A stretch of DNA of 64,000 bases from an uncultured Acidimicrobiales bacterium (GTDB lineage: Bacteria > Actinomycetota > Acidimicrobiia > Acidimicrobiales > Bin134), in assembly GCA_951813325.1 (NCBI GenBank), contig OX638350.1:1413029-1477028 (forward strand), read 5' to 3'. This document shows positions 23,849 to 32,732 of this stretch, in pieces. The translations under genes and the position numbers were made by a program. Position 1 is the first letter of the stretch, and the number at the start of each line of letters is the position of its first letter. Below the pieces are notes generated by a model that saw nothing but the letters and a program-made list of their open reading frames with translations, made no database searches and was not told the origin of the DNA.

Positions 23849-24931
23849 TCACCACCGGCAGGCCTCGGGGATGGCCGGATGGTCGGGAGCAGGGTACTTG
23901 CGATGCAGGGGCTGCACCACCTCCTCGCCGAAGCGCTGGATCTGCTCTCGGGTGGCCTCGAAAGAGGGCCCGGTAACCATGCGGAACTGCACGGTGAAAT
24001 ACTGCACGCCCAACTCCTCGTAATACTGCTCCAACCGCTCCCGGCATTGAGCGGGGGAGCCCACCACGATGTGCTCGCGGGCCGATTCAGTGGTGATCTT
24101 CTCCGGGGAGTCGAACTCGGGATGGTGGGCCAGGATGCCCTGCTCACAGTAGAACCGCATCTCGGGCACATAGTGGCTGCCGTACTGCTCAGCGGCCTGC
24201 TCGAAAGTGTCGGCCACCCATGCCTTTCTCATCAACACGATGAACGGCTCCTTGCCGTGTTCGATGGCTTTGGCCCGGTAGGCGCCGGCCTGCTGGTCCC
24301 AGGTCTCCTTGAGGATGGGGAAGTCGTCGCACGTCCACGACTCGGCGTAGACCCCGCATCGCTCGATTGCCGCGGGAAGCTGTCCGCCGCCCCAGAACGG
24401 GAACCGGGGCTGTTGGTAGGAGTTGGGAGACAGCAGGCCGTCGTTCACCTGGTAGAAATCCCCGTCCCAGCTGAAGCGCTCGCCCTTGGAGTGCAGGGCC
24501 TTTTCGATGATGGCCACGTTCTCCAGGTAGCGGCCCAACAGCCGCTCGGAGGGAACTCCGAACTGGCCCCAGTAGCCGGCGTGGAAGCCCCGGCCCCAGG
24601 TCATGTACAGCCGGCCCCTGGAGATGTTGTCGATGATGGCGCACTGCTCGGCCACCAGCATGGGGTGGTAGAGGGTGTTGACCAAGCAGTAGGAGCCGAT
24701 GGCTACCCGGCTGGTCTCTCGGGCCAAGATCATCAGCAGGTTCAACGGCGAGCCGAAGTACGACTCGGTGCGACCGTGGCGGTCGGGAACCTGGATGGAG
24801 TGGAACCCCGATTGCTCGGCCAGAATGCCCTCTTCGACCATGGCGTCCATGGCGTCGGCTGCGTTGTCGGGGTCGGGCAGGGGCTGGTCGTAGTGCCCGT
24901 GGTTGGTGTCGATCAAATAGCCGATGCGCAA
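23849..24931 (-). CDS. LLM class (luciferase-like, probably F420-dependent) oxidoreductase
   Basis: 360 residues in a luciferase-like TIM barrel: MRIGYLIDTNHG start, AEQSGFHSIQVPDRHG, the RVAIGSYCLVNTLYHPMLVA barrel strand, GRLYMTWGRGFHAGYWGQFG and PFWGGGQLPAAIERC. The later IVVGSPAQCRERLEQYYEEL helix is the usual C-terminal signature. Actinobacterial members use F420H2 or FMNH2; the cofactor is inferred from the organism type. It heads the operon with the two hotdog genes, implying action on a CoA-linked intermediate. Confidence 0.85.
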   Translation of the reverse strand: MRIGYLIDTNHGHYDQPLPDPDNAADAMDAMVEEGILAEQSGFHSIQVPDRHGRTESYFGSPLNLLMILARETSRVAIGSYCLVNTLYHPMLVAEQCAIIDNISRGRLYMTWGRGFHAGYWGQFGVPSERLLGRYLENVAIIEKALHSKGERFSWDGDFYQVNDGLLSPNSYQQPRFPFWGGGQLPAAIERCGVYAESWTCDDFPILKETWDQQAGAYRAKAIEHGKEPFIVLMRKAWVADTFEQAAEQYGSHYVPEMRFYCEQGILAHHPEFDSPEKITTESAREHIVVGSPAQCRERLEQYYEELGVQYFTVQFRMVTGPSFEATREQIQRFGEEVVQPLHRKYPAPDHPAIPEACRW

Positions 24932-25159
24932 TGTGGGCTCGTTTTCAGCTGGCGGGGTCGGAGCATTCGGTCACCCGTCCCACCCTATTGGCCAGTCGCC
25001 GATGATGCCGCAATGGCCCCGGCGACCCGCTGGACAGTTCCAGCACTCGGACAACGTTGAGGTGAACCCAATTTGGCCGGCGACGGCTTTGAAGCCGAGA
25101 AGCTCGTAGCCGATGCATGACGGGCCTACGCTGGCGGCCAACAGGCAAAGGAGCACACC

Positions 25160-25927
25160 GTGGCCATTCACACCGAGATCGATGACCAGGGCATCGCCGT
25201 AGTCACCATGGACAATCCGCCGGTGAACGCCCTCAACATCGCCGACACCTACCGGCTGGCCGAGATCTTCCGAGGCTACAAGCACGACTCCAGCGTGCGG
25301 GCCGCCATCCTCACCGCGGCGGGCCGTGGATTCAACGCCGGGGTCGACATCAAAGAGATGCAGGCCATGGAGGGCTTCGAGGGGGTCTTGGGCACTGGCG
25401 ATGCCTGTTATGAGGCCTTTGGGGCGGTTTACGAGTGTGCTGTGCCGGTGATCGCCGCCGTGCAGGACTTCTGCTTGGGCCTGGGCATCGGCCTGGCCGG
25501 GAACTGCGATTTGGTGGTGGCCGCCGAGGGGGTCAAGTTCTCCATGCCCGAGGTGGACAATGGCGCCCTTGGGGCCGCTACCCACACTGCTCGGCTCGTG
25601 CCGGAGAAGGTGATGCGCTGGATGATGTACAGCTGCGAGCCGATCGCGGCCGAGGATCTGCACCGCTGGGGGACCGTGCTCAGCGTGGTCCCCGGCGACC
25701 AGATCATGGACGAGGCCCGCAGGGTGGCCGGGGTGATCGCGTCCAAACCGCCCGGTGTGATCCGCAAGGCCAAGTGGTCGATCAACGGAATCGACCCGGT
25801 GGACGTCCACCGCAGCTATCGGTTCGAGCAGGGATTCACCTACGAGCTGAATCTCATGGGAGAAGGCCACAAAGCCCGGGACGCCTTCATCAAGGGTGAA
25901 CGCGAGTCGAACAAAGCTGCCCAGTAG
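25160..25927 (+). CDS. Enoyl-CoA hydratase/isomerase family protein
   Basis: 255 residues from a GTG start. Crotonase fold motifs: TMDNPPVNALN, AAILTAAGRGFNAGVDIKEM (first oxyanion-hole loop), CAVPVIAAVQDFCLGLGIGL with the second oxyanion Gly, and NCDLVVAAEGVKFSMPEVDN. The usual catalytic Glu position in the PEV segment is retained. It hydrates or isomerises an enoyl-CoA. 228 bases without a gene separate it from the divergent oxidoreductase operon. Confidence 0.88.
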   Translation: MAIHTEIDDQGIAVVTMDNPPVNALNIADTYRLAEIFRGYKHDSSVRAAILTAAGRGFNAGVDIKEMQAMEGFEGVLGTGDACYEAFGAVYECAVPVIAAVQDFCLGLGIGLAGNCDLVVAAEGVKFSMPEVDNGALGAATHTARLVPEKVMRWMMYSCEPIAAEDLHRWGTVLSVVPGDQIMDEARRVAGVIASKPPGVIRKAKWSINGIDPVDVHRSYRFEQGFTYELNLMGEGHKARDAFIKGERESNKAAQ

Positions 25928-26105
25928 CCCTTCCCCCGTTGCGCAGGCGACTGGGATCGATGTCGTCAGGTTGCCGTCCAGGGTGCAATTCAGTGCCGTC
26001 CAGTGTGCGGACCGGGCGGTTCAGCTCGCAGGTCAATGGCAGGGAACAGGTGATCTTGGGGGCCATCCGAGCAGTCCGTCGTCTGGTCGGTACGCTGAGC
26101 GGTTA

Positions 26106-27653
26106 GTGCAGCCGGGACAGTGCTTCGACACCATCGTCGTGGGCGGGGGTTCGGCCGGGTCGGTTCTGGCGGCCCGCTTGTCAGAGGATCCGGCCCGCGG
26201 CGTGCTCTTGCTGGAAGCCGGTCCCGACCATGGGGCCCGCCTGCCCCCAGAACTGGCCGATATCAGGGTCTCGTCGCATCCCGAACACGATTGGGGCGAT
26301 GAGGTGCGCTTGCCCGGTGGGAGGATCCAGCCGTATCCCCGAGGGCGGGTGCTGGGCGGCAGCTCTGCGGTGAACGGCGGTATAGCGGTGCGGGCCATGC
26401 CCGCTGACTTCGATGCCTGGGGATTCGCCGAGTGGCGGTGGGACGCCATGCTGGACAGCTATCGGCGCCTGGAGTGCGATCTCGAAGGAGAGGAGCGCTG
26501 GCACGGTCGCGCCGGGCCGCTCCCCATCGTGCGCACCCCCGAGGCTGAGCTCAACCCGGTCCAAGCGGTGTTCTACGAAGCTTGCCAAGCGGCGGGCTTC
26601 GGCTGCATCGCCGATCACAATGCACCGGATTCCCTCGGCGTGGGCCCCCTGCCCCGCAACCGCCGCGGACTGCAACGGGTGTCGGCCGCTGACGCCTACC
26701 TGACGGCCGAAGTCCGGGACCGCCCCAATCTGGAGGTGCGGGGCGACTGCCTGGCGCTGACAGTGCGCTGGAATGGCAATCGAGCCGTCGGCGTCAGCTC
26801 AGTGAGCAACGGCCGGGTGGAGACCACCTTGGCTGAAGAAGTCATCGTGGCGGCCGGGGTCGTCCAGTCGCCGATGCTGCTGTGGCGCTCCGGCATCGGT
26901 CCGGCAGCGGAGCTGGCGGGTTTGGGCATCGATGTCGTCGTCGACCGCCCCGGAGTAGGAGCCAACTTCTCTGATCACCCCGCGGTCTATTTGTTCGCGG
27001 TGCCCAAACCGCAGGTGGTGTTCCCCGAAGATGTCACCATCCAGACCCTGCTGCGGTTCACCAGCTCGTCGGGACCGGCCAACGACCTCCAATTGTTCCC
27101 CGTCGGGATGATCGACCTCTCGGCCAGCCCCGAGCGCCGGGCCGAAGCCGGCGGCAACGAGACCATCTTCGGATTCAACGCCGCCCTGCAACGGGTGGAA
27201 AGCCGGGGGTCGGTGCGGCCGGTTTCACCCGACCCGACCGATCCTCCGGCGATCACCTACCCGTTCCTGGCCCACAAGCCCGATCTCGGACGACTGGTCG
27301 AGGCGTTCGAACTCGGGCTGGAGCTGCTGTTGTCGCCTTCATACCAACAGGTGGCCCTAGGGCCGGTGTTCTTGCCCGACCAGCTCACCCGCGATGATCT
27401 GTTGGCCCATGTGTTTGCCCGCCATGTGGCCTTCTACCACGGTGCAGGTACCTGCGCCATGGGCTCAGCCGACGAACCCGCCGCGGTGGTCGGCCCCTAT
27501 GGCCAGGTGTGGGGGACCGAGGGGCTGAGAGTATGCGATGCCTCGATCATGCCCGAGACTCCGAGGGCCAATACCAATTTGAACGTCATCGCGGTGGCCG
27601 AGCGGATGGCCGAGTTGATCTCGGCGGGCCCATTCAAGCTGCGCACTGGCTAA
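26106..27653 (+). CDS. GMC family oxidoreductase (choline dehydrogenase-like)
   Basis: 515 residues from GTG 26106, chosen because the FAD motif FDTIVVGGGSAGSVLAARL begins eight residues later. GMC signatures: GRVLGGSSAVNGGIAVRAMP, the VIVAAGVVQSPMLLWRSGIG block and the C-terminal FYHGAGTCAMG with His, followed by LRVCDASIMPETPRANTNLN. FAD-dependent oxidation of an alcohol; the substrate is unknown. The end overlaps the convergent alanine dehydrogenase gene by 20 bases. Confidence 0.87.
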   Translation: MQPGQCFDTIVVGGGSAGSVLAARLSEDPARGVLLLEAGPDHGARLPPELADIRVSSHPEHDWGDEVRLPGGRIQPYPRGRVLGGSSAVNGGIAVRAMPADFDAWGFAEWRWDAMLDSYRRLECDLEGEERWHGRAGPLPIVRTPEAELNPVQAVFYEACQAAGFGCIADHNAPDSLGVGPLPRNRRGLQRVSAADAYLTAEVRDRPNLEVRGDCLALTVRWNGNRAVGVSSVSNGRVETTLAEEVIVAAGVVQSPMLLWRSGIGPAAELAGLGIDVVVDRPGVGANFSDHPAVYLFAVPKPQVVFPEDVTIQTLLRFTSSSGPANDLQLFPVGMIDLSASPERRAEAGGNETIFGFNAALQRVESRGSVRPVSPDPTDPPAITYPFLAHKPDLGRLVEAFELGLELLLSPSYQQVALGPVFLPDQLTRDDLLAHVFARHVAFYHGAGTCAMGSADEPAAVVGPYGQVWGTEGLRVCDASIMPETPRANTNLNVIAVAERMAELISAGPFKLRTG

Positions 27654-28767
27654 GGCCCAGAACCTCTTCAGGGGCAATGTGGTCGAGGCCGAGCGACTCG
27701 GCCACCGCCGGCTCGGTGACCTGTCCTTGGCAGACCGACAGACCGGCCCGCAGCCCGGCATCAGACCGCATGGCCTCCGTCGGACCCAGGTCGGCCAACT
27801 TGGCCATATAGGGCAGGGTGGCGTTCTCCAATGCGAACGTCGACGTTCGGGGGACTGCGCCCGGCATGTTGGCCACGCAGTAGTGGACCACGTCGTAGGC
27901 CAGATAGGTGGGGTCGGCGTGGGTAGTGGGACGCGATGTCGCAATACAGCCGCCCTGGTCGATGGCGACATCGACGACTGCCGAGCGAGGCCGCATCTTC
28001 TTGACCAGCTCAGCGGTGACCAAACGCGGAGCCAGGGCGCCCCTGACGAGAACCGCTCCGATCACCAAGTCTGCGCCCAAAACGGCCTCTTCAAGGGCTC
28101 CTCCACTGGAGTGAAGGGTGTGCAGGCCCGAGCCGTAGCGAGAGTTCAAGTCTTCCAGCACGGAGACGTCGCGGTCGATCACCGTCACATCGGCGCCGAG
28201 CCCGATGGCCATCTGGACGGCGTTGCGACCGACCACGCCCCCGCCAATGATGACCACCTTGGCCGGCGCCACGCCGGGGACACCGCCCAGCAGCAGGCCT
28301 CGACCTCCGGCGGAAGACTCAAGACAGTGGGCGCCCGCCTGGATCGACATCCGCCCCGCGACCTGCGACATGGGCGCCAGCAGGGGCAGGCCGCCATTCG
28401 GGCCGACCACCGATTCGTAGGCGATGGCTGTGACGCCCTGGTCGATCAATTCCGCGGTCTGAACAGCATCCGCCGCCAAGTGCAGGTAGGTGAAGAGGAC
28501 CTGGCCCTGTCTCATGCGGGCCCGCTCCTCGGCTTGAGGTTCTTTGACCTTGACGATCATCTCAGCCCGGTCGAATACTTCTTCAGCCGAATCCGCGATG
28601 GAAGCGCCGTGGGCGGTGTACTCCTGGTCGGTGAATCCTGCCCCGGCGCCGCAATCGCGCTCAACGAGAACCTGGTGGCCTCTACTGGCGAGCTCGGTGG
28701 CGCCGCCGGGCGTCAACGCCACCCTCCGCTCTTCGTTCTTGATTTCTTTCGGAACCCCGATGTTCAT
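27634..28767 (-). CDS. ald: Alanine dehydrogenase
   Basis: 377 residues, the usual size. [20 protein letters not shown] is the classical start, followed by [10 protein letters not shown] with the substrate-site Lys, [10 protein letters not shown] with the catalytic His, [20 protein letters not shown] (NAD-binding) and [20 protein letters not shown]. It interconverts L-alanine and pyruvate with NAD and ammonia. The divergent Lrp/AsnC gene is the arrangement of ald/aldR in other actinobacteria, so alanine-responsive control is expected. Confidence 0.93.
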   Translation of the reverse strand: MNIGVPKEIKNEERRVALTPGGATELASRGHQVLVERDCGAGAGFTDQEYTAHGASIADSAEEVFDRAEMIVKVKEPQAEERARMRQGQVLFTYLHLAADAVQTAELIDQGVTAIAYESVVGPNGGLPLLAPMSQVAGRMSIQAGAHCLESSAGGRGLLLGGVPGVAPAKVVIIGGGVVGRNAVQMAIGLGADVTVIDRDVSVLEDLNSRYGSGLHTLHSSGGALEEAVLGADLVIGAVLVRGALAPRLVTAELVKKMRPRSAVVDVAIDQGGCIATSRPTTHADPTYLAYDVVHYCVANMPGAVPRTSTFALENATLPYMAKLADLGPTEAMRSDAGLRAGLSVCQGQVTEPAVAESLGLDHIAPEEVLGLSQCAA

Positions 28768-28952
28768 CTGATGCCTCCGCCGCGATCCGATAGCTACAGT
28801 GGTATTTTATCCGCGAAAGAGGGGAAAAATCTTGAAAATGTATCGGACTTTTGCTCAATAATGAAGAGATCATTCGCAAAATGTTGATTTGCCGGATATT
28901 TTGTGTTTCACAACAAGATTGATGCTGAGGGTGACGGCAAGGAGTCAGACCA
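28768..28952. promoter_or_regulatory. ald / Lrp-type regulator divergent promoter region
   Basis: AT-rich 185-base gap. TTTTGC (28849-28854) and GCAAAA (28876-28881) form an inverted repeat, with AATGA/TCATT nested nearly symmetrically inside. This is a candidate Lrp-family operator, but imperfect. Confidence 0.4.
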
Positions 28953-29414
28953 GTGACGGAATTGGATTCGATCGATCGGTCTATTCTCAACCAGCTTCAG
29001 GGGGATGCTCGCATCTCCAATGCCGAGCTAGCCGATCGGGTCGGCCTTTCCCCTTCGGCCTGCTACCGCCGGGTCCGCCGTCTGGAGGCCGACGGGGTGA
29101 TCGCCCGCTATGTCATGATCGTTGATCCGCAGGCCATCAACCGTTCTCTCGATGTCTTTGTGGAGATCTCCTTGGTGAGCCAGAGCGAGACATCTCTGCG
29201 CCAATTCGAAAGGGAGGTGGTGGAGTGCCCCGAGGTCATGTCATGCCACCTGATGGCTGGTGATGCCGACTATCTGCTCCACCTCGCGGTTGCCGATCAG
29301 CGCGACTTCGAGAGGATCCACAACCAGTACTTGTCCCGCTTCAGCGGTGTGGGCCGCCTCCGGTCGAGTTTTGCCATCCGTTCGATATGGGAGACCACTC
29401 GCCACGAGCTTTAG
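28953..29414 (+). CDS. Lrp/AsnC family transcriptional regulator (AldR-like)
   Basis: 153 residues. The N-terminal winged helix is clear (IDRSILNQLQGDARISNAEL, ADRVGLSPSACYRRVRRLEA), followed by the RAM ligand-binding domain with VVECPEVMSCHLMAGDADYL. The Arg/Tyr-rich recognition helix is standard for Lrp proteins. Because it is divergent from ald, it is probably the alanine-sensing activator. It ends nine bases before the next gene, which may be co-transcribed. Confidence 0.9.
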   Translation: MTELDSIDRSILNQLQGDARISNAELADRVGLSPSACYRRVRRLEADGVIARYVMIVDPQAINRSLDVFVEISLVSQSETSLRQFEREVVECPEVMSCHLMAGDADYLLHLAVADQRDFERIHNQYLSRFSGVGRLRSSFAIRSIWETTRHEL

Positions 29415-29423
29415 TGTCTGCCT

Positions 29424-30428
29424 ATGACCGCGCCCGCGCAACACGCCTACGACAGCTACGAAGCCCTGGTGGAGGACTATTTCGAGAGGGGATGGACCGA
29501 TGGGCTGCCTATCATGCCCCCCACCCCTGACAAGGTGGCCATGTTCTTGGAACATGCCGGGCTCTCCGGAGGTGAGGTGTTGGGCACGGTTCCCACCCGG
29601 GAGGTGATCTGCACCGCGGAGCAGGCTGCGGCGAACGCGGTCATGGCCGGCTGCCGCCCCGAGTACTTCCCTGTGGTGGTGGCCGCGGTGCGGGCTCACC
29701 TGCACCCCAAGGGCAACTGCCACTCCACCACGGGCACGCTTTCGGGCGCAGCCCAAGCGGTTGTCATCAATGGGCCCATCCGCAACGAGCTGGACGTGGC
29801 GTCGGGCGCGGGCTGCTTCGGGCCGGGGTTCCGGGCCAACGCCACCATCGGCCGGGCGCTGCGGCTGGTGATCCGCAATGTCTGCCGGGGCATCCCCGGT
29901 TTCTTGGACCGAGCGAGCTACTCCACGCCGGCCCGCTACTCTTTTTGCTTCGGGGAGAATGAGGAGGCCTCCGATTGGGCGCCGCTCCACGTCCAGCGGG
30001 GACTGGATCCCGAGCAGAGCGCGGTGACCGTCCACTCTCTGATGAAGATGGTCGAGGCGACCGATTTCACCAGCCGAAACGCCGAGGGGGTATGCGAATC
30101 CCTGGTGGCCAACATCCGGGCCAACGGCATCGCCGGGGACTCTTGGCTGGGGGAAGACGGCAACGTCGTGATCGTGATCGGCCACGAGCATCATCGCTTC
30201 TTCACCGAGGAGGGGTGGTCGAAGTCCGACATCCAGCAGTACCTTTGGCCCCGGCTCAACGCCCCGGCAACGGGCGCCGCTGATCGAATGGCTCGGATCG
30301 GCAAGCCTGAGGGCATCTTGATTGTGGCTGCCGGAGGAGCAGGCATGGGAGCGAGCTGGCTCCTGTTGCCCCATCTGGCCCTGGCCATCACGGAGCCCAT
30401 TCGCCGGCCGCGGCCGGACGCCTGCTGA
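29424..30428 (+). CDS. Conserved protein upstream of the UGSC selenoprotein, function unknown
   Basis: 334 residues, soluble, no signal peptide. Noteworthy segments: YFERGWTDGLPIMPPTPDKV, EQAAANAVMAGCRPEYFPVV, STTGTLSGAAQAVVINGPIR, a Gly/Cys-rich DVASGAGCFGPGFRANATIG, and a C-terminal GILIVAAGGAGMGASW. Two conserved-looking Cys (MAGC and GAGCFG) could be redox-active or metal ligands. It stands 17 bases upstream of the UGA-containing UGSC gene in the same direction, so the two probably form one enzyme. I do not recognise an established function. Confidence 0.7.
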   Translation: MTAPAQHAYDSYEALVEDYFERGWTDGLPIMPPTPDKVAMFLEHAGLSGGEVLGTVPTREVICTAEQAAANAVMAGCRPEYFPVVVAAVRAHLHPKGNCHSTTGTLSGAAQAVVINGPIRNELDVASGAGCFGPGFRANATIGRALRLVIRNVCRGIPGFLDRASYSTPARYSFCFGENEEASDWAPLHVQRGLDPEQSAVTVHSLMKMVEATDFTSRNAEGVCESLVANIRANGIAGDSWLGEDGNVVIVIGHEHHRFFTEEGWSKSDIQQYLWPRLNAPATGAADRMARIGKPEGILIVAAGGAGMGASWLLLPHLALAITEPIRRPRPDAC

Positions 30429-30445
30429 TCCGCTAGCCTGAAGCC

Positions 30446-30994
30446 ATGACAGCCCTCATCGGCCTCGATCCCACTTCCGGCCCATTTGATCGCGCTGGCG
30501 ATCACGATTTCGCCCCTCGCCCAGCCAGCTTGGATGGCGCGGTGGTCGGGTTGGTGGCCAACGGCCTGGGCGACGGGGAGATCTTCCTGGATGCCCTGTA
30601 TGACGAGCTGGCTAAGCTGAGCGACCTGCAAGCCCCGCTGAAGGTGGTCAAGAGCTCGGTGTCGATCCCGCCTGAACCGGGCGATTGGAGCCGGTTGACC
30701 GAGGAGGCCACCGTTGCCATAACCGGGTTCGGCGGTTGAGGCAGCTGCAGTGCCCGCAGTTTGCGGGACGCAGTGGAGCTGGAGTGGGCCGGCGTTCCCA
30801 GCATTGCCATCGTGCACGAGGAGATGAGGGGTTCTGCCCAGGCCATCGCTCGAGTGAGCGGCTGCTCCGACTACGGGTTTCTCACCGTCAACTATCCCTG
30901 GGTTCCCATCGCCATCTGGTCGAAAGAGGAATGCCTAGAGCTGGCCGAGATCATGGCCCCCAAGGTCTTGGCCGCGCTGACCGGCCAAGCCTGA
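30446..30994 (+). CDS. UGSC-type selenoprotein (in-frame UGA read as selenocysteine)
   Basis: ATG 30446 leads to 97 residues ending TVAITGFGG, then TGA (30737-30739), then in the same frame GSCSARSLRDAVELEWAGVP and a normal C-terminus to 30994, giving 182 residues with Sec at 98. U-G-S-C is the signature of the known UGSC selenoprotein family, in which Sec and the nearby Cys probably form a redox pair. The downstream part is clearly coding (PSIAIVHEEMRG, ILTVNYPWVP-like GFLTVNYPWVP). A SECIS-like hairpin follows the UGA. An ordinary nonsense mutation is the alternative, but the exact motif argues against it. Confidence 0.8.
30737..30770 (+). promoter_or_regulatory. Putative bacterial SECIS element
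   Basis: Starting 13 bases after the UGA, CCCGC (30753-30757) pairs with GCGGG (30763-30767) around an apical AGTTT loop with a G in its second position. The distance and loop fit the window in which SelB-binding bacterial SECIS hairpins are found. Flanking bases allow weak extension of the stem. Confidence 0.6.
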
Positions 30995-32314
30995 CGATTG
31001 CCTCGCTGAATCGGAGTCGGCTGACGAGATAGCCAGGGCGCCGAAGACGCCGACCCCGGCGACCGCCGCGCCCAGCCAAAAGGCGTTGGCGAAAGCCGAC
31101 CCAGTGGCCTGTTCGCCGACGGCCAGCACCAGCACTTGGATGCCGGCGGCCGTGCCCAGACTGGTGAGCGTTTGGAACATGCCGGTGGCCGCGCCCAAGC
31201 TGGACATCGGAACGGCGCCGACTACGGAGATTTGGTAAGCTGGCCCGGCCACTCCCAGCCCCCCGCCGGCCAGCGCCAGGCCCAACACCACCAACGCGAC
31301 GGCGTCCACCAATGACCCTGCCGCGAAGGCCACCATGGCCAGCACCACGAGCACACTGCCCAAACTGGCTGTCCAGCGCTCTCCTCGCGTATCGGTCAAC
31401 TGCCCGCCCACCGGAGAGCTGATGCTGTAGGAGACCAACCGGACCACCAGGAATACGGTGGCCACCGTCAGCGTGTATCCGTAACGCTCCTGCAACAACT
31501 GGGGCGCGAGTATGAAGCCGCCCATATAGGCCGCGTTGGCTGTAGCTGAGGCCACCACCGGACCGGCGTAGTTGCGGCGACCGAACCACTCCAGCGGGAT
31601 CATCGGGTGGGATTTTCGTCGCTCGATGCCGACAAATGCGCCAACGGCCAACGGGACAAGGGCCATGAGCCCCAGTGCCGCCGGGTGGTCGAAGCCCAAG
31701 GAGGCTCCTCGGTCCAAAGCCACCATCAAGAGCACCACCGTGGACACCAGGGTAAGCGCTCCTGCGATATCCACCGGCTTGGGCTCGCCTCGTTCGGTGG
31801 GGCGCACCACCAGCACCGAAACCAGCAGGCCAACCACGGTTATCGGCGTGTACACCGCAAAGATCGCTCGCCAGCCCAGCGCATCCACCAAGGCGCCGCC
31901 GGTGACCAAGCCGACAGCCGGCCCGCCAACGGCGGCGAATTGGAACCAGCCCATGGCCCGGGCCCGCTGGTTCACCGGGAATGCCGCCATGAGGATCGCC
32001 ATTCCGTTGGGAATCATCATGGCTCCGCCTAGACCCACCAATGCCCGAAACACGATGAAGCTGAGGGGGTTCCAGGCCAGTCCGCACACTGCGGTGGCAA
32101 CGGTGAAAACCGCCAATCCGATGATCAGCATCCGCCGGTGGCCCCACAGGTCGCCCAGGGTTCCGAACACCGTGGTGCCCGCGGCCAAACCGAGGAACGG
32201 GGCGGTGACCGCCCACGACAGGGTGGCGTTGGAGGTGTCCAGCCCCTCGGCGATATCAGATAGCGAAGCCCCGATGATGGTCATGGTGGAACCGAAGACC
32301 ACCTGCCCGATCAC
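30935..32314 (-). CDS. MFS transporter (DHA2-like drug/metabolite efflux)
   Basis: At least 459 residues with about 14 hydrophobic segments. Motif A GTLGDLWGHRRML follows helix 2, and LVGLGGAMMIPNGMAIL and VGGPAVGLVTGGALVDALGW are typical of DHA2-type proton antiporters. The GTG at 32314 lies inside the first helix. The frame is open upstream to a CTG (32383-32381) overlapping the cupin stop as CTGA, giving SSPTIHRQPHDPVYAWRLLV ahead of helix 1, so the true start is probably there. The C-terminal tail overlaps the convergent selenoprotein gene by 60 bases. Confidence 0.85.
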   Translation of the reverse strand: MIGQVVFGSTMTIIGASLSDIAEGLDTSNATLSWAVTAPFLGLAAGTTVFGTLGDLWGHRRMLIIGLAVFTVATAVCGLAWNPLSFIVFRALVGLGGAMMIPNGMAILMAAFPVNQRARAMGWFQFAAVGGPAVGLVTGGALVDALGWRAIFAVYTPITVVGLLVSVLVVRPTERGEPKPVDIAGALTLVSTVVLLMVALDRGASLGFDHPAALGLMALVPLAVGAFVGIERRKSHPMIPLEWFGRRNYAGPVVASATANAAYMGGFILAPQLLQERYGYTLTVATVFLVVRLVSYSISSPVGGQLTDTRGERWTASLGSVLVVLAMVAFAAGSLVDAVALVVLGLALAGGGLGVAGPAYQISVVGAVPMSSLGAATGMFQTLTSLGTAAGIQVLVLAVGEQATGSAFANAFWLGAAVAGVGVFGALAISSADSDSARQSSGLAGQRGQDLGGHDLGQL

Positions 32315-32379
32315 CAGGGTTACCAGCAGCCGCCAGGCATAGACCGGATCGTGCGGCTGTCGGTGGATGGTTGGGGAGC

Positions 32380-32700
32380 TCAGTCCTTCAGCTCGATCAA
32401 GATCTCGTAGTAAGGCTCGGCGCCGGTGTTCACCGCAGTCTCGATACCGCCGCGGGAGATGAACATCGGCTGGCCGGGGATCACGTCGCCCTCCACCGAG
32501 CCTGAGTACTCCCCGGCAGTGTCCGGCTCGAACTCTCCGGTGATCTTGTCGCCCGACACCTGAACCAGCACGTAGTCGTGGTCGTGGCGGTGAAGATCGG
32601 ATCGCTGGCCGGGATCGAGGCGCATCTCCCAGATCTTCACCCGGTCGTTTTCTATCAGCAGCTTGGTGGCTACGTCACCCAATACTCGCTCTGTGCTCAT
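32380..32700 (-). CDS. Cupin-domain protein
   Basis: 106 residues from ATG 32700. A single cupin: WEMRLDPGQRSDLHRHDHDY carries the first motif with three His (HRHDHD), and PMFISRGGIETAVNTGAEPY the second. The second motif lacks the usual H..N ending, so metal binding may be incomplete. Small cupins bind or isomerise small ligands; the function is unknown. The stop overlaps the likely CTG start of the efflux gene, implying one operon. Confidence 0.75.
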   Translation of the reverse strand: MSTERVLGDVATKLLIENDRVKIWEMRLDPGQRSDLHRHDHDYVLVQVSGDKITGEFEPDTAGEYSGSVEGDVIPGQPMFISRGGIETAVNTGAEPYYEILIELKD

Positions 32701-32732
32701 GCCCCGCAGCATAGGCGTGGTAAGCCATCGGG

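Noticed and set aside
30951-32216. 421-codon open frame inside the MFS gene
   Set aside because: Gly/Arg/His-rich shadow of the membrane protein in another frame.
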